Source of the DNA: Sphingopyxis sp. CCNWLW2
GTDB lineage: Bacteria; Pseudomonadota; Alphaproteobacteria; Sphingomonadales; Sphingomonadaceae
Length of the DNA stretch: 64,000 bases
Assembly (NCBI RefSeq): GCF_037095755.1
Contig: NZ_JBAWKJ010000001.1
Span: 933,001 to 997,000 of the forward strand
Direction: 5' to 3'
The notes beneath the pieces were generated by a model. It did not search any database and had not been told where the DNA came from. It saw nothing but the letters and a program-made list of their open reading frames with translations. The position numbers and the translations under genes were made by a program. Shown one piece after another: positions 33,975-43,140 of the stretch (within the stretch, counting starts at the first letter, position 1; each line of letters begins with the position of its first letter).

Positions 33975-35939
33975 ATGTTTAAAGTGATTTTCAGAAGTTC
34001 GATCTGCCTCGCCGCCGTTGCGGCATCCTCCGCTGCGTTCGCTGACGAGGCGTCGACCGCTCATGCCGTCGCCGCCGACGGCGACAGCATCATCGTTACC
34101 GCGACGCGCGCGCCGCTGACGCTCGACGAAGTGCCCTCGTCGATCGCCGTGCTCGACAAGGAAGCGATCGACCGCGCGCAGGATATCGGCGTCACCGAGC
34201 TGCTGCTCCGCACGCCCGGCATCAGCATTGCGCGCAACGGCGGCTACGGCACCTCGACCTCGCTGCGCATTCGCGGCGCCGAATCGGAGCACACGGTCGT
34301 CGTGATCGACGGGGTGAAGCTCAACGATCCGTCGTCGACCGGCGGCGGCTTCAACTTCGCCAACCTGCTCGTCGGCGATATCGACCGGATCGAGGTGCTG
34401 CGCGGCCCGCAATCAATCCTGTGGGGCAGCCAGGCGATCGGCGGCGTCGTCAATGTCGTCACCGCCTCGCCCGAACAATCGCTCGAAGGCAGCTTCGACC
34501 TTGAGTCGGGTTCGCGCGAGACCGTCAGCGCGCGCGCCGCGATCGGCGGGCGCTCCGGCCCGCTCGCCTGGCGCCTCGGCGGCCAGCGCTTCACCACCGA
34601 CGGCATTTCGTCGCACGCCAAGGCGTTCGGCGGGGTCGAGCGCGACGGCTATCGCAACACTAATCTTTCGGGCCGCGCCGAACTGGCGCTCGCCGACAAT
34701 GTCAGCGCCGAGGTCCGCGGCACTTATTCGAGCGGCCGGGTGGAATTCGACGGCTTCAACACCGACAGCAACGACTATGGGCAGAACAAGGAGTTCGTCG
34801 GTTATGCCGGGCTCAATTTCCACCTCGCCGGCGAGCGCTTCCGCAACCGCGTCGCTTTTGCCTATACCGACACCAACCGCGATAATTTCAATCCCGACCG
34901 CGCGCGTCCGCAGAGCTTCGAGGCCGATGGACAGAACAAGCGCTGGGAATATCAGGGCAGCTTCGATTTCACCGATCGCATTACCGCGATCTTCGGGGTC
35001 GAGAATGAACGCTCGAACTTCCGCAGCCGTTCGCCGTCGGCATCGCTGGCAACCCCGCTTCCGGCGTTCGTACGCGGCAAGGCCGAACTGACGAGCGCCT
35101 ACGGCCAATTGAGCATCGAGCCGGTCGACGGCCTGACCCTGAACGGCGGCGTCCGCTATGACGATCACGACCGCTACGGCGGGCAGACCTTGTTCGCGGC
35201 AGGCGGCGTCTGGCGCCTCGCCACCGGCACCGTGCTGCGCGCCAGCTATGGCGAAGGCTTCAAGGCGCCGTCGCTCTATCAGCTGTTCAGCGAATATGGG
35301 AATGTCGGGCTCGACCCCGAGGAAGCGCATGGCTGGGAAGCCGGCATCGAGCAGCATCTGTTCGACCGCAAGCTCGTCGTCGGCGCAAGCTGGTTCGACC
35401 GCACGACGACGAACCAGATCATCTTCAACAGCTGCAGCTTTCCGACCTCGACCGATCCGCGCTGCACGATCCCTGGCAGCAGCCCGGCGATCCCGCGCTT
35501 CGGCTATTATCTCAATGTCGCGCGCAGCGAAGCGCATGGCGTCGAGGCGTCTGCGGCGCTGACGCTCGGCGGGCTGACGCTCGACGGAAACTACAGCTGG
35601 ATCGTCGCCGAGGACGCCTCGGAAGGCACCGCCAATTTCGGCAAATGGTTGCCGCGCCGCCCGCGCAACACCGCCAACGCCTCGGCGAGCTATGCCTTCG
35701 GCTTCGGGCTCGAACTCGGTGCGGCGGTGCGCTGGTCGGGCAAGAGCTATGACAATGCGAGCAATGCGACGCGGCTCGACGATTATACGCTTGTCGACCT
35801 GCGCGCCGAATATGCGTTGTCCGACGCGGTGAAGCTGTTCGCGCGCGCCGAGAATATCTTCGACGAGCAATATATGACGGCGTTGCGCTATGGCTCGCTC
35901 GGCCGCAGCATCTACGCCGGCATAAGGGGTCGCTTCTGA
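33975..35939 (+). CDS. btuB: TonB-dependent vitamin B12 receptor BtuB
   Basis: A 654-residue outer-membrane receptor for cobalamins. ATG 33975 starts a signal peptide (cleavage near AFADE, residue 24). The TonB-box region is DSIIVTATRAP, the plug has GISIARNGGYGTSTSLRIRG and IEVLRGPQSILWGSQAIGGVVNVV, and the barrel ends in Phe (GIRGRF). Length and motifs fit BtuB rather than siderophore receptors, and the riboswitch upstream supports the substrate. It is the first gene of the B12 operon; its stop overlaps the next start by one base. Confidence 0.95.
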   Translation: MFKVIFRSSICLAAVAASSAAFADEASTAHAVAADGDSIIVTATRAPLTLDEVPSSIAVLDKEAIDRAQDIGVTELLLRTPGISIARNGGYGTSTSLRIRGAESEHTVVVIDGVKLNDPSSTGGGFNFANLLVGDIDRIEVLRGPQSILWGSQAIGGVVNVVTASPEQSLEGSFDLESGSRETVSARAAIGGRSGPLAWRLGGQRFTTDGISSHAKAFGGVERDGYRNTNLSGRAELALADNVSAEVRGTYSSGRVEFDGFNTDSNDYGQNKEFVGYAGLNFHLAGERFRNRVAFAYTDTNRDNFNPDRARPQSFEADGQNKRWEYQGSFDFTDRITAIFGVENERSNFRSRSPSASLATPLPAFVRGKAELTSAYGQLSIEPVDGLTLNGGVRYDDHDRYGGQTLFAAGGVWRLATGTVLRASYGEGFKAPSLYQLFSEYGNVGLDPEEAHGWEAGIEQHLFDRKLVVGASWFDRTTTNQIIFNSCSFPTSTDPRCTIPGSSPAIPRFGYYLNVARSEAHGVEASAALTLGGLTLDGNYSWIVAEDASEGTANFGKWLPRRPRNTANASASYAFGFGLELGAAVRWSGKSYDNASNATRLDDYTLVDLRAEYALSDAVKLFARAENIFDEQYMTALRYGSLGRSIYAGIRGRF

Positions 35940-36484
35940 TGATCGCGCTGTCGGACCGGGGGGCCTCGGCGCTCTGGGTCTCGCTGCTGACGGCAGCGAG
36001 CACCGCGACGACGCTCGCGCTCGCCTGCGCGACGCCCTTTCCGGCGCTTGCGGCGCTCGCGGCGGTGCATATGCGCCGCCGCGATGGCGTGGCGCTCATG
36101 CTGCTCGCGTGGGCCGCGAGCCAGTTCGTCGGCTTCTTCTTGCTCAGCTATCCGCGCGATGGAAGCACGCTCGGCTGGGGCGCGGGGCTTGGCACCGCCG
36201 CTGTGGGGTCGGCGCTCGCGGGCTATGCGGCGCTGCAGGCGCTTCCATACCGCTCGGTCGCGGCGCGGCTGAGCCTCGCCTATGCGGCGGGGTTCACGGC
36301 GTTCAAGGGCATCATCCTCCTATGGGCGCTCGTCCTCGGCGGGCTGCACACCGCGATGGCGCCCGACCTGCTCGCCGAACAGTTCGTGCGCAACGGCGCG
36401 ATCCTGATCGGGCTTTACGCCCTGTATCGCGCGCTCGTCGCGGTTGGCGTCCCGGCGCCGCCGCAACCGGCAACGGCGGCCTAA
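35939..36484 (+). CDS. Small polytopic membrane protein in the B12 operon
   Basis: A 181-residue hydrophobic protein with about five or six membrane helices (about residues 12-45, 50-70, 78-98, 110-135, 148-170). I recognise no family motif. It is embedded in the riboswitch-controlled operon by one-base overlaps at both ends (TGATG with btuB, TAATG with the next gene). A role in inner-membrane transport of a corrinoid or cobalt is possible from context only; no btuC, btuD or btuF is in view. Confidence 0.7.
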   Translation: MIALSDRGASALWVSLLTAASTATTLALACATPFPALAALAAVHMRRRDGVALMLLAWAASQFVGFFLLSYPRDGSTLGWGAGLGTAAVGSALAGYAALQALPYRSVAARLSLAYAAGFTAFKGIILLWALVLGGLHTAMAPDLLAEQFVRNGAILIGLYALYRALVAVGVPAPPQPATAA

Positions 36485-36891
36485 TGCTGACGCGCGTCGA
36501 CCCGGGCCCGGCGGTCGTGGTGTGCAACACCTGCCGCCACAGCCGCGAGTCCCGGGACGACGCAACAGGCAAACGCGGTGGTGCACGGCTCGCCGAGGCG
36601 CTGAAACAGCTTAAGGAATGCGAGCCGCGCTACGCCGGCATCGCGGTGCAGGAAATGGCATGCCTGTTCGCATGCCAGGATCATTGCACCGTCCATCTGC
36701 GCGCACCCGACAAGGTCGGCTATGTCCTCGGCCGGTTTCAGGGCGATGCAAATTCCGCGCGTGCCATTCTCGACTATGCCGTCCATTATGCGACGAGCGA
36801 GCATGGCCGCGTCCCCTTTTCGCTTTGGCCCGAAGGCGTCAAAGGGCATTTCATCACCCGCACCCCGCCACCAGGATTTGTCGCCGAATGA
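36484..36891 (+). CDS. DUF1636 metal-binding ferredoxin-like protein
   Basis: A 135-residue soluble protein with Cys14 and Cys17 (VCNTCRHS), Cys46, and Cys60, Cys64 and Cys68 (MACLFACQDHC). The pattern is that of DUF1636 proteins, thioredoxin-like [2Fe-2S] ferredoxin relatives often encoded in cobalamin clusters. The function is undefined; metal or iron-sulfur binding is likely. It starts one base into the previous stop and its end overlaps cobT by 4 nt. Confidence 0.85.
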   Translation: MLTRVDPGPAVVVCNTCRHSRESRDDATGKRGGARLAEALKQLKECEPRYAGIAVQEMACLFACQDHCTVHLRAPDKVGYVLGRFQGDANSARAILDYAVHYATSEHGRVPFSLWPEGVKGHFITRTPPPGFVAE

Positions 36892-37904
36892 CCAGCTTTC
36901 CATCGCTCGATGCTTTCGAGGCTGCTCTTGCCGATCTGCGCGAACCAAGCGCCGAAGCGGCAGCCGATGCCCGCGTACGGCAGGCCGAATTGACCAAACC
37001 CGCCGGATCGCTGGGGCGGCTCGAGGATCTGGCGATCTTTTTCGCTGGCTGGCAGGGCAAGGCGCGGCCGCAGATCGCCCGCGCCCGCGCCGCGATCTTC
37101 GCGGGCAACCATGGCGTCACCGTCCACGGCGTCAGCGCCTTTCCGCCGAGCGTCACCGCACAGATGGTCGCCAATTTCGCGAACGGCGGCGCGGCGATCA
37201 ACGCTTTGTCGGGCGCCGCCGGGCTGGAACTGACGGTCGTCGCGCTCGACCTCGACCGGCCGACCGCCGATTTCACCGTCGATGCAGCGATGAGCGAGGC
37301 CGAATGCCTCGATGCGCTGAACCGCGGCGCCGCCGTGGTCGACGCCGACCTCGACCTGATCGTTCTCGGCGAAATGGGGATCGGCAATTCGACCGCTGCC
37401 GCCGCACTCTGCGCGCGCAGCTTCGCCGACGGCGTGGCGGGATGGGTCGGGCCCGGCACCGGGGTCGACGGCCACGGCGTCGCGCGCAAGGTCGAGGTGA
37501 TCGAGCGTGCGCTCGCCTTTCACATCGATGCGCCGCGCTCGGCGTTCGAGACACTGCGCCGCGTCGGCGGGCGCGAGATCGCGGCGATCGCGGGCGCGGT
37601 CGTGCGCGCGCGCCAGCTTGGCGTCCCTGTGCTGCTCGACGGCTTCATCTGCACCTCGGCCATCGCACCCCTCGCGGCCGAGAATCCCGCGATCGCGGAC
37701 CATATCATCGCGGGCCATTGCTCGGCCGAACCGGGGCATAAGCGCCTGCTCGACCTGCTCGGCCTCGTCCCCCTGCTGTCGCTGGGCATGCGGCTTGGCG
37801 AAGGCAGCGGCGCGGCGGTCGCGGCGAATATCATCCGCAGCGCCCTCGTCGCGCACGACCAGATGGCGACCTTTGCCGAAGCGCAGGTTTCGGCGTCGCT
37901 GTGA
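36888..37904 (+). CDS. cobT: Nicotinate-nucleotide--dimethylbenzimidazole phosphoribosyltransferase
   Basis: A 338-residue enzyme that makes alpha-ribazole phosphate, the lower ligand precursor of cobalamin. Recognisable segments are TKPAGSLGRLEDLA, IFAGNHGVTVHGVSAFP, LGEMGIGNSTAAAA and the catalytic-Glu region MRLGEGSGAAVA near the end. Starts by 4-nt overlap with the DUF1636 gene and overlaps the phosphatase gene by 4 nt. Confidence 0.96.
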   Translation: MTSFPSLDAFEAALADLREPSAEAAADARVRQAELTKPAGSLGRLEDLAIFFAGWQGKARPQIARARAAIFAGNHGVTVHGVSAFPPSVTAQMVANFANGGAAINALSGAAGLELTVVALDLDRPTADFTVDAAMSEAECLDALNRGAAVVDADLDLIVLGEMGIGNSTAAAALCARSFADGVAGWVGPGTGVDGHGVARKVEVIERALAFHIDAPRSAFETLRRVGGREIAAIAGAVVRARQLGVPVLLDGFICTSAIAPLAAENPAIADHIIAGHCSAEPGHKRLLDLLGLVPLLSLGMRLGEGSGAAVAANIIRSALVAHDQMATFAEAQVSASL

Positions 37905-38470
37905 GCGGCTTCGCGCTCCATCTGCTGCGCCACGGCGCGCCCGAAACGCCGGGTTTGCTGATGGGACGCACCGATGGCGCGCCAACCGCCGAAGGCATCG
38001 CCGCTTGCGTGCAGCAGGCAGAAGGCCTTGGCATCGAACGCTTGATCGCGTCCGACCTTCATCGCAGCTGCGCAGCCGGCGAAGCGATCGGCGCGGCGCT
38101 CGGCGCACCGCTCCTCATCGATCCGCGCTGGCGCGAACTCGATTTCGGCGACTGGGACGGCAAAGCGGCGAGCGCCATCGACCGCGACGCGCTCGGCCGC
38201 TTCTGGAACAATCCCGACGCAAATCCTCCGCCCGGCGGCGAACGTTGGTCGGCGCTGGTGGCGCGCGTATCGGCCGCCATCGCCGATCTGCCCCCCGTTC
38301 CGACACTGATCGTCACCCACGGCGGCGCGATGCGTGCCGCGCTCCACACGCTGTGCGGTTTCGACCAGCGCCAGCTCTGGGCGTTTGACCTGCCCTATGC
38401 CGCGCTGCTCTCGCTCCGTGTGTGGCTGGGCGAACCGACCAGCGCGCAGATCGCGGGGCTCTATCCATGA
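37901..38470 (+). CDS. cobC: Alpha-ribazole phosphatase-like histidine phosphatase
   Basis: A 189-residue histidine phosphatase. The catalytic RHG triad is at residues 10-12 (LLRHGAPE), a second His lies in VTHGGAMRA, and the conserved SDLHRS and ELDFGDWDG are typical of phosphoglycerate mutase-like enzymes. Position between cobT and cobS indicates removal of phosphate in nucleotide loop assembly. Starts at GTG 37901 with a 4-nt overlap. Confidence 0.88.
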   Translation: MSGFALHLLRHGAPETPGLLMGRTDGAPTAEGIAACVQQAEGLGIERLIASDLHRSCAAGEAIGAALGAPLLIDPRWRELDFGDWDGKAASAIDRDALGRFWNNPDANPPPGGERWSALVARVSAAIADLPPVPTLIVTHGGAMRAALHTLCGFDQRQLWAFDLPYAALLSLRVWLGEPTSAQIAGLYP

Positions 38471-39186
38471 AGGGGCTGATCGTCGCGATCCAGTTCCTGA
38501 CGCGCCTGCCGACGCCGCGCATCGCGGTGTCGAGCGACGAATTCGCGGCATCGATGCGCTGGTTTCCCGCGGTCGGGCTGATCGTCGGCGCGATTGTCGC
38601 GGCGGGCGGCTGGGCCGGTGCGCGGATCGATCCGTGGACAGGAGCCTTATGCGCGCTCATCATCTGGGTCGCCGTAACCGGCGCGCTGCATCTCGACGGG
38701 CTGGGCGACATCGCCGACGCGAGCGGGGCAGCGCACAAGGACCGCGAACGACTGATCGCCGTGCTTGGCGACCCGCATGTCGGCAGTTTCGCGGTCGTCG
38801 CCATCGCGCTGCAACTGATCGCCAAACTCGTCCTGCTCCATGCATTGCTCGACCGCCAGATGTTCGCCGCGATCGCGCTGATCCCGTTCGCCGCGCGGAT
38901 TGGCCCGCTCGTCTGGTCGCGCGCGCTTCCCGATCTCCACGCGGGGCTCGGTTCGCGTTTTCGGGGCGCGGTGCGGCCGATGGACTTCGTCATCTGGGGT
39001 TTGGCTCTTGTCGCTGCGGCGTGGGCATCGTCCTCGCTGCTGATCGCGCCCTTGATCTTCCTCCTCTGGGGCGCGTGGCTGCTGCGCAAGATCGGCGGGA
39101 TTTCGGGCGACGGGCACGGCGCGGGGATCGAGATCGCCGAAAGCCTGCTGCTCGCCGCCGCCTTGCTGCCGGCGCACTTTGCATGA
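38467..39186 (+). CDS. cobS: Adenosylcobinamide-GDP ribazoletransferase
   Basis: A 239-residue inner-membrane enzyme that joins alpha-ribazole (phosphate) to adenosylcobinamide-GDP, the last step of the pathway. It begins with the family pattern AIQFLTRLPTP; HLDGLGDIADASGA holds the acidic active-site residues, and GDPHVGSFAVVAI follows. Several hydrophobic helices fit the membrane location. It overlaps both neighbours by 4 nt. Confidence 0.95.
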   Translation: MKGLIVAIQFLTRLPTPRIAVSSDEFAASMRWFPAVGLIVGAIVAAGGWAGARIDPWTGALCALIIWVAVTGALHLDGLGDIADASGAAHKDRERLIAVLGDPHVGSFAVVAIALQLIAKLVLLHALLDRQMFAAIALIPFAARIGPLVWSRALPDLHAGLGSRFRGAVRPMDFVIWGLALVAAAWASSSLLIAPLIFLLWGAWLLRKIGGISGDGHGAGIEIAESLLLAAALLPAHFA

Positions 39187-40157
39187 GCGGCCCATGGACC
39201 TGGCACGGCGGCGGGCTCGAAGCCGCGAAGCGCCGGTTCGGCAATGGCGACTGGATCGACCTGTCGACCGGGATCAATCCGCACCCCTGGCCCGGCGCCG
39301 CCGCGATCGCGGTCGACTGGCAGCGCCTGCCCGATCCGGACGCGCTCGCGCGGCTCGAAGCCGTTGCCGCTAGCTATTTCGGCGTCGACGCCCGCCATAT
39401 CTGCGCCGTGCCCGGAAGCGAGATCGGCCTGCGCCTTGTCGGGACGCTGGTGGGCGGCCCCGCGCGGCATATCGCGCCGAGCTATCGCACCCATGGCGAA
39501 ATGGTCGCGGGAAGCGCACCCATCGCCCCCGAAGCGGCACGCGGCCACGACGGCACATTGATCCTCGCCAACCCCAACAATCCCGATGGCCGCGTGACCG
39601 GCGCCGCGGCGATGCAGGCGCTGCTGGACGGGCGCGGGCCCGGCGGCTGGTTGCTGGTCGACGAAGCCTTTGCCGACTCCGATCCGGCCACGAGTATCGC
39701 GCCGCTGGTCGATGACAGCCAGCGGCTGATCGTCTTCCGCTCCTTCGGCAAATTCTTCGGCCTCGCGGGCGTGCGGCTCGGTTTCGTTGTCGCGCCGCAG
39801 GCCATCGTGACGGCGCTGCGCGGACGGCTCGGCGCGTGGCCGCTGTCGGCGGCCGCGATCTTGATCGGAACCGCCGCCTATGCCGACCGCGACTGGATCA
39901 CCGCGACGCGCCGTCGCCTCGGCGAAGAGGCGACCGCACTCGACGCGATGCTGGCTGGTAGAGGTTTCCAGCCCATCGGCGCCTGCCCGCTCTTTCGCCT
40001 GATCGAAATCGACGACGCGCATGCGCTGTTCGAGCGGCTCGCGCGGCGCGCGATCCTGACGCGTCCCTTCGCCGATCAGCGGCGCTGGCTGCGAATCGGC
40101 CTGCCCGCCGACGCCGCCGCGCGCGCGCGGCTGGAAGCGGCGCTGACCGATGGCTGA
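39183..40157 (+). CDS. cobD: Threonine-phosphate decarboxylase-like PLP aminotransferase
   Basis: A 324-residue class I/II aminotransferase-fold enzyme that makes (R)-1-amino-2-propanol phosphate for the corrinoid side chain. It begins WTWHGGGLEAAKRRFG and DLSTGINPHPWP, as in Salmonella CobD and Pseudomonas CobC. PLP lysine is Lys190 in SFGKFFGLAGVRLG. The symbol follows the Salmonella scheme; in the Pseudomonas denitrificans scheme it is cobC. Overlaps cobS by 4 nt and cbiB by 8 nt. Confidence 0.92.
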   Translation: MSGPWTWHGGGLEAAKRRFGNGDWIDLSTGINPHPWPGAAAIAVDWQRLPDPDALARLEAVAASYFGVDARHICAVPGSEIGLRLVGTLVGGPARHIAPSYRTHGEMVAGSAPIAPEAARGHDGTLILANPNNPDGRVTGAAAMQALLDGRGPGGWLLVDEAFADSDPATSIAPLVDDSQRLIVFRSFGKFFGLAGVRLGFVVAPQAIVTALRGRLGAWPLSAAAILIGTAAYADRDWITATRRRLGEEATALDAMLAGRGFQPIGACPLFRLIEIDDAHALFERLARRAILTRPFADQRRWLRIGLPADAAARARLEAALTDG

Positions 40158-41088
40158 GCCGATCGCGCTCACCGCGCTCGCGCTCGACGCCGCGTTCGGC
40201 TGGCCGCGCGCGCTCTATCGCCGCCTCGGCCACCCCGTCGGGCTGTTTGCGCGGATCATCGAAGGTTGCGAGACGCGGTGGAACCGCCCCGGACACAGTT
40301 TCGGCGTGCGACGCGCGCTCGGTATCCTGACCCTGCTCGTCCTGCTTGTCCTCGTGGCCGGCTCCGGCTGGGCGCTCCAGCGCCTGCTGCTCGCGTCGTT
40401 CCGCGGCTGGGGCTGGATCGCCGTCGCGATCCTCGCCTGGCCCGCACTCGCGCAGCGCAGCCTGTTCGATCATGTCCGCGCGGTCGGCGAGCGGATCGAT
40501 GCCGGCGATCTCGCCGGCGCGCGCGCTGCGGTCGGCATGATCGTCGGCCGCGACACCGCCGCGCTCGACGAAAGCGGCGTCGCGCGCGCCGCGATCGAAA
40601 GCCTTGCCGAAAGCTTTTGCGACGGCGTCGCCGCGCCGCTCTTCTGGCTGCTCCTCCTCGGCCTGCCCGGCGTGTGGGCGTATAAAGCGGTGAACACCGC
40701 CGACAGCCTGATCGGCCACCGCGAGGCGCGCTGGCGCGCCTTCGGCTGGGCGGCGGCGCGTACCGACGATCTCTTGAACTGGATCCCCGCGCGGCTGGCG
40801 GGCGTGCTCATCTGCCTGGCGGGCCGTGGCGGCTGGCGCATCCTGTTGCGCGACGCGCGCAAACACGCCTCACCCAACGCCGGCTGGCCCGAAGCCGCGA
40901 TGGCGGGTGCGCTGCGGCTTCGGCTCGCGGGCCCGGTCGCCTATGACGGGGTCATGCACGACAAACCATGGATCGGCGATGGGACCAGCGAGGCGGGCGG
41001 CGACGAAATCGACCGCGCGCTCACCATCTATATCCGCGCCTGCCTCCTGCTGTGGCTGATCGCGGGAGGCGCAATGTGGCTGCGCTGA
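40150..41088 (+). CDS. cbiB: Adenosylcobinamide-phosphate synthase
   Basis: A 312-residue membrane protein (about four hydrophobic helices) that attaches aminopropanol phosphate to adenosylcobyric acid. Motifs are [21 protein letters not shown] at the start, [35 protein letters not shown] and the C-terminal [20 protein letters not shown]. It is called cobD in the P. denitrificans scheme. The gene starts inside cobD and its end overlaps the cobQ start region by 13 nt. Confidence 0.95.
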   Translation: MAEPIALTALALDAAFGWPRALYRRLGHPVGLFARIIEGCETRWNRPGHSFGVRRALGILTLLVLLVLVAGSGWALQRLLLASFRGWGWIAVAILAWPALAQRSLFDHVRAVGERIDAGDLAGARAAVGMIVGRDTAALDESGVARAAIESLAESFCDGVAAPLFWLLLLGLPGVWAYKAVNTADSLIGHREARWRAFGWAAARTDDLLNWIPARLAGVLICLAGRGGWRILLRDARKHASPNAGWPEAAMAGALRLRLAGPVAYDGVMHDKPWIGDGTSEAGGDEIDRALTIYIRACLLLWLIAGGAMWLR

Positions 41089-42533
41089 TGCTGCAGGGCA
41101 CCGGCTCGGACGTCGGCAAGTCGGTGCTCGTCGCCGCGCTGTGCCGCGCGCTGACCAATCGCGGCCTTCGCGTGCTTCCCTTCAAGCCGCAGAATATGTC
41201 GAACAATGCCGCGGTGACGACCGACGGCGGCGAGATCGGGCGCGCGCAGGCGCTGCAAGCCATCGCGTGCCGCGTCGAACCGCATAGCGACATGAACCCC
41301 GTACTGCTGAAGCCGCAAGCCGACCGCACGTCGCAGCTGATCGTCCACGGCCGCGTGCGCGGCACGCTTGGCAGCGGCAATTTCCGCGAGGCCCGCGGCG
41401 CGCTGATGGCCGAAGTGCTCGAAAGCTATGAACGCCTCCGCGCCGCCTCTGACATCGTAATCGTCGAGGGCGCCGGATCGCCCGCCGAGATCAACCTGCG
41501 CGCGGGCGACATCGCGAACATGGGTTTCGCGCGCGCCGCGAACGTGCCCGTCGTGCTGATCGGCGACATCGACCGCGGCGGCGTGATCGCCTCGCTCGTC
41601 GGGACGCGCGCGGTGATCGACGCCGAGGACGCCGCGATGATCCGCGGTTTCCTGATCAACAAGTTCCGCGGCGACCCGGCGCTGTTCGAGGACGGCTATC
41701 GCGAGATCGAACGGCGCAGCGGCTGGCCAGGGTTCGGCGTCATCCCTTGGCTGCGCGCCGCATCGCGCTTGCCAAGCGAGGATGCGGTGATCCTCGAACG
41801 CCCCGCCGATCCGCGCGAGGGACGCAAGATGATCGCCTGCCCAATCCTGCCGCGCATTTCGAATTTCGACGACCTCGACCCGCTAAAGCTCGAACCGGGG
41901 GTCGAGATCGTGATGGTGCCGCCGGGCCGCCCGATTCCTGCCGAGGCGGCGATCATCGTGCTGCCGGGATCGAAGGCGACGATCGCCGACCTCGCGGCGC
42001 TGCGTGCCGAGGGCTGGGACATCGACATCAAGGCGCACCACCGGCGTGGCGGGATGATCGTCGGGCTGTGCGGCGGCTATCAGATGATCGGGCGCCGGAT
42101 CGCCGACCCGCTGGGGATCGAGGGGGCAGCTGCCGAGGTCGAAGGGCTCGGCCTGCTCGACGTCGAGACGATTCTTTCGCCCGCAAAGACGTTGCGTCAC
42201 GTGCAGGGCACCGCATTGGGTGCGACGGTGGAGGGATATGAAATGCATATGGGCGAAACCAGCGGTCCCGGCGCAGCGCAGCCGTTCGCCACGCTGGAAG
42301 ACGGCGCACGCGACGGCGCCATCAATCGGGAGGGCAATGTGATCGGATCCTATCTGCACGGCCTGTTTGCCTCCCCCCGGCTGCGCAGCAATTTGCTTGC
42401 GCAAATCGGCGTAGCGGGCGACGGACGCGACTATGCCGCCAACGTCGATGCGGCACTCGACGACATCGCGGCCGAGTTTGCGGCGCACGCCGATATCGAT
42501 GCGATGCTGCGCATCGCGGGGATCGCCGCATGA
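41076..42533 (+). CDS. cobQ: Cobyric acid synthase
   Basis: A 485-residue glutamine amidotransferase that amidates positions b, d, e and g of adenosylcobyrinic a,c-diamide. The N-terminal dethiobiotin synthetase-like ATP loop is [11 protein letters not shown] (residues 6-16); the GATase nucleophile is Cys332 in [10 protein letters not shown], and the His of IGSYLHGLF completes the site. GTG 41076 is preferred to ATG 41088 because a GGGAGG site ends 6 nt before the GTG. Overlaps cobU by 4 nt. Confidence 0.95.
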   Translation: MAALMLQGTGSDVGKSVLVAALCRALTNRGLRVLPFKPQNMSNNAAVTTDGGEIGRAQALQAIACRVEPHSDMNPVLLKPQADRTSQLIVHGRVRGTLGSGNFREARGALMAEVLESYERLRAASDIVIVEGAGSPAEINLRAGDIANMGFARAANVPVVLIGDIDRGGVIASLVGTRAVIDAEDAAMIRGFLINKFRGDPALFEDGYREIERRSGWPGFGVIPWLRAASRLPSEDAVILERPADPREGRKMIACPILPRISNFDDLDPLKLEPGVEIVMVPPGRPIPAEAAIIVLPGSKATIADLAALRAEGWDIDIKAHHRRGGMIVGLCGGYQMIGRRIADPLGIEGAAAEVEGLGLLDVETILSPAKTLRHVQGTALGATVEGYEMHMGETSGPGAAQPFATLEDGARDGAINREGNVIGSYLHGLFASPRLRSNLLAQIGVAGDGRDYAANVDAALDDIAAEFAAHADIDAMLRIAGIAA

Positions 42534-43054
42534 GCGGATCGTCGCTGTTCGTGCTCGGCGGCGCACGCTCGGGCAAGAGTCGCTATGCGCAGGCGCGCGC
42601 CGAAGCTGCAGGCGGCAGCCCGGTCTTCGTTGCGACCGCCGAGGCGTTCGACGACGAGATGCACGAACGTATCGCCCGCCATCAGGCCGATCGCGACGCG
42701 CGCTGGCGCACGGTCGAGGCGCCGCGCGACCTGCCCGCAGCGATCGATGCATTAAACAGCAGCCAATCCGTCGTGCTTGTCGACTGCCTGACGCTCTGGG
42801 TATCGAACCTGTTGCTCGTCGATGCCGATATTCCGGCCGCAAGCCACGAATTATGCCGTGCGATCAGCAACTTCGAAGGACAGCTGATCCTCGTAGCCAA
42901 CGAGGTGGGCCTTGGCATCGTGCCCGACAACCCACTCGCACGCGCGTTCCGCGACGCGGCGGGACAGCTCAACCAGTCGGTTGCGGCGGCGGTGGAGGAA
43001 GTCGTGCTGCTCACTGCGGGATTGCCCCTCACGCTCAAGCCGCGCGGGGCCTAA
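42530..43054 (+). CDS. cobU: Bifunctional adenosylcobinamide kinase / guanylyltransferase
   Basis: A 174-residue enzyme that phosphorylates adenosylcobinamide and then adds GMP. The P-loop is GGARSGKS (residues 10-17); the segment [20 protein letters not shown] holds the guanylylated His region, and [14 protein letters not shown] and [11 protein letters not shown] are typical. It is the last gene of the B12 operon; 86 nt separate it from the protease gene. Confidence 0.96.
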   Translation: MSGSSLFVLGGARSGKSRYAQARAEAAGGSPVFVATAEAFDDEMHERIARHQADRDARWRTVEAPRDLPAAIDALNSSQSVVLVDCLTLWVSNLLLVDADIPAASHELCRAISNFEGQLILVANEVGLGIVPDNPLARAFRDAAGQLNQSVAAAVEEVVLLTAGLPLTLKPRGA

Positions 43055-43140
43055 AACGCATCATTCCCAAAACGTGCTGAATGCGGCGTTTACTATCGCC
43101 ATGAAGCATATCCTCACCCCGCCCCGGCAAATCGGGCCGC

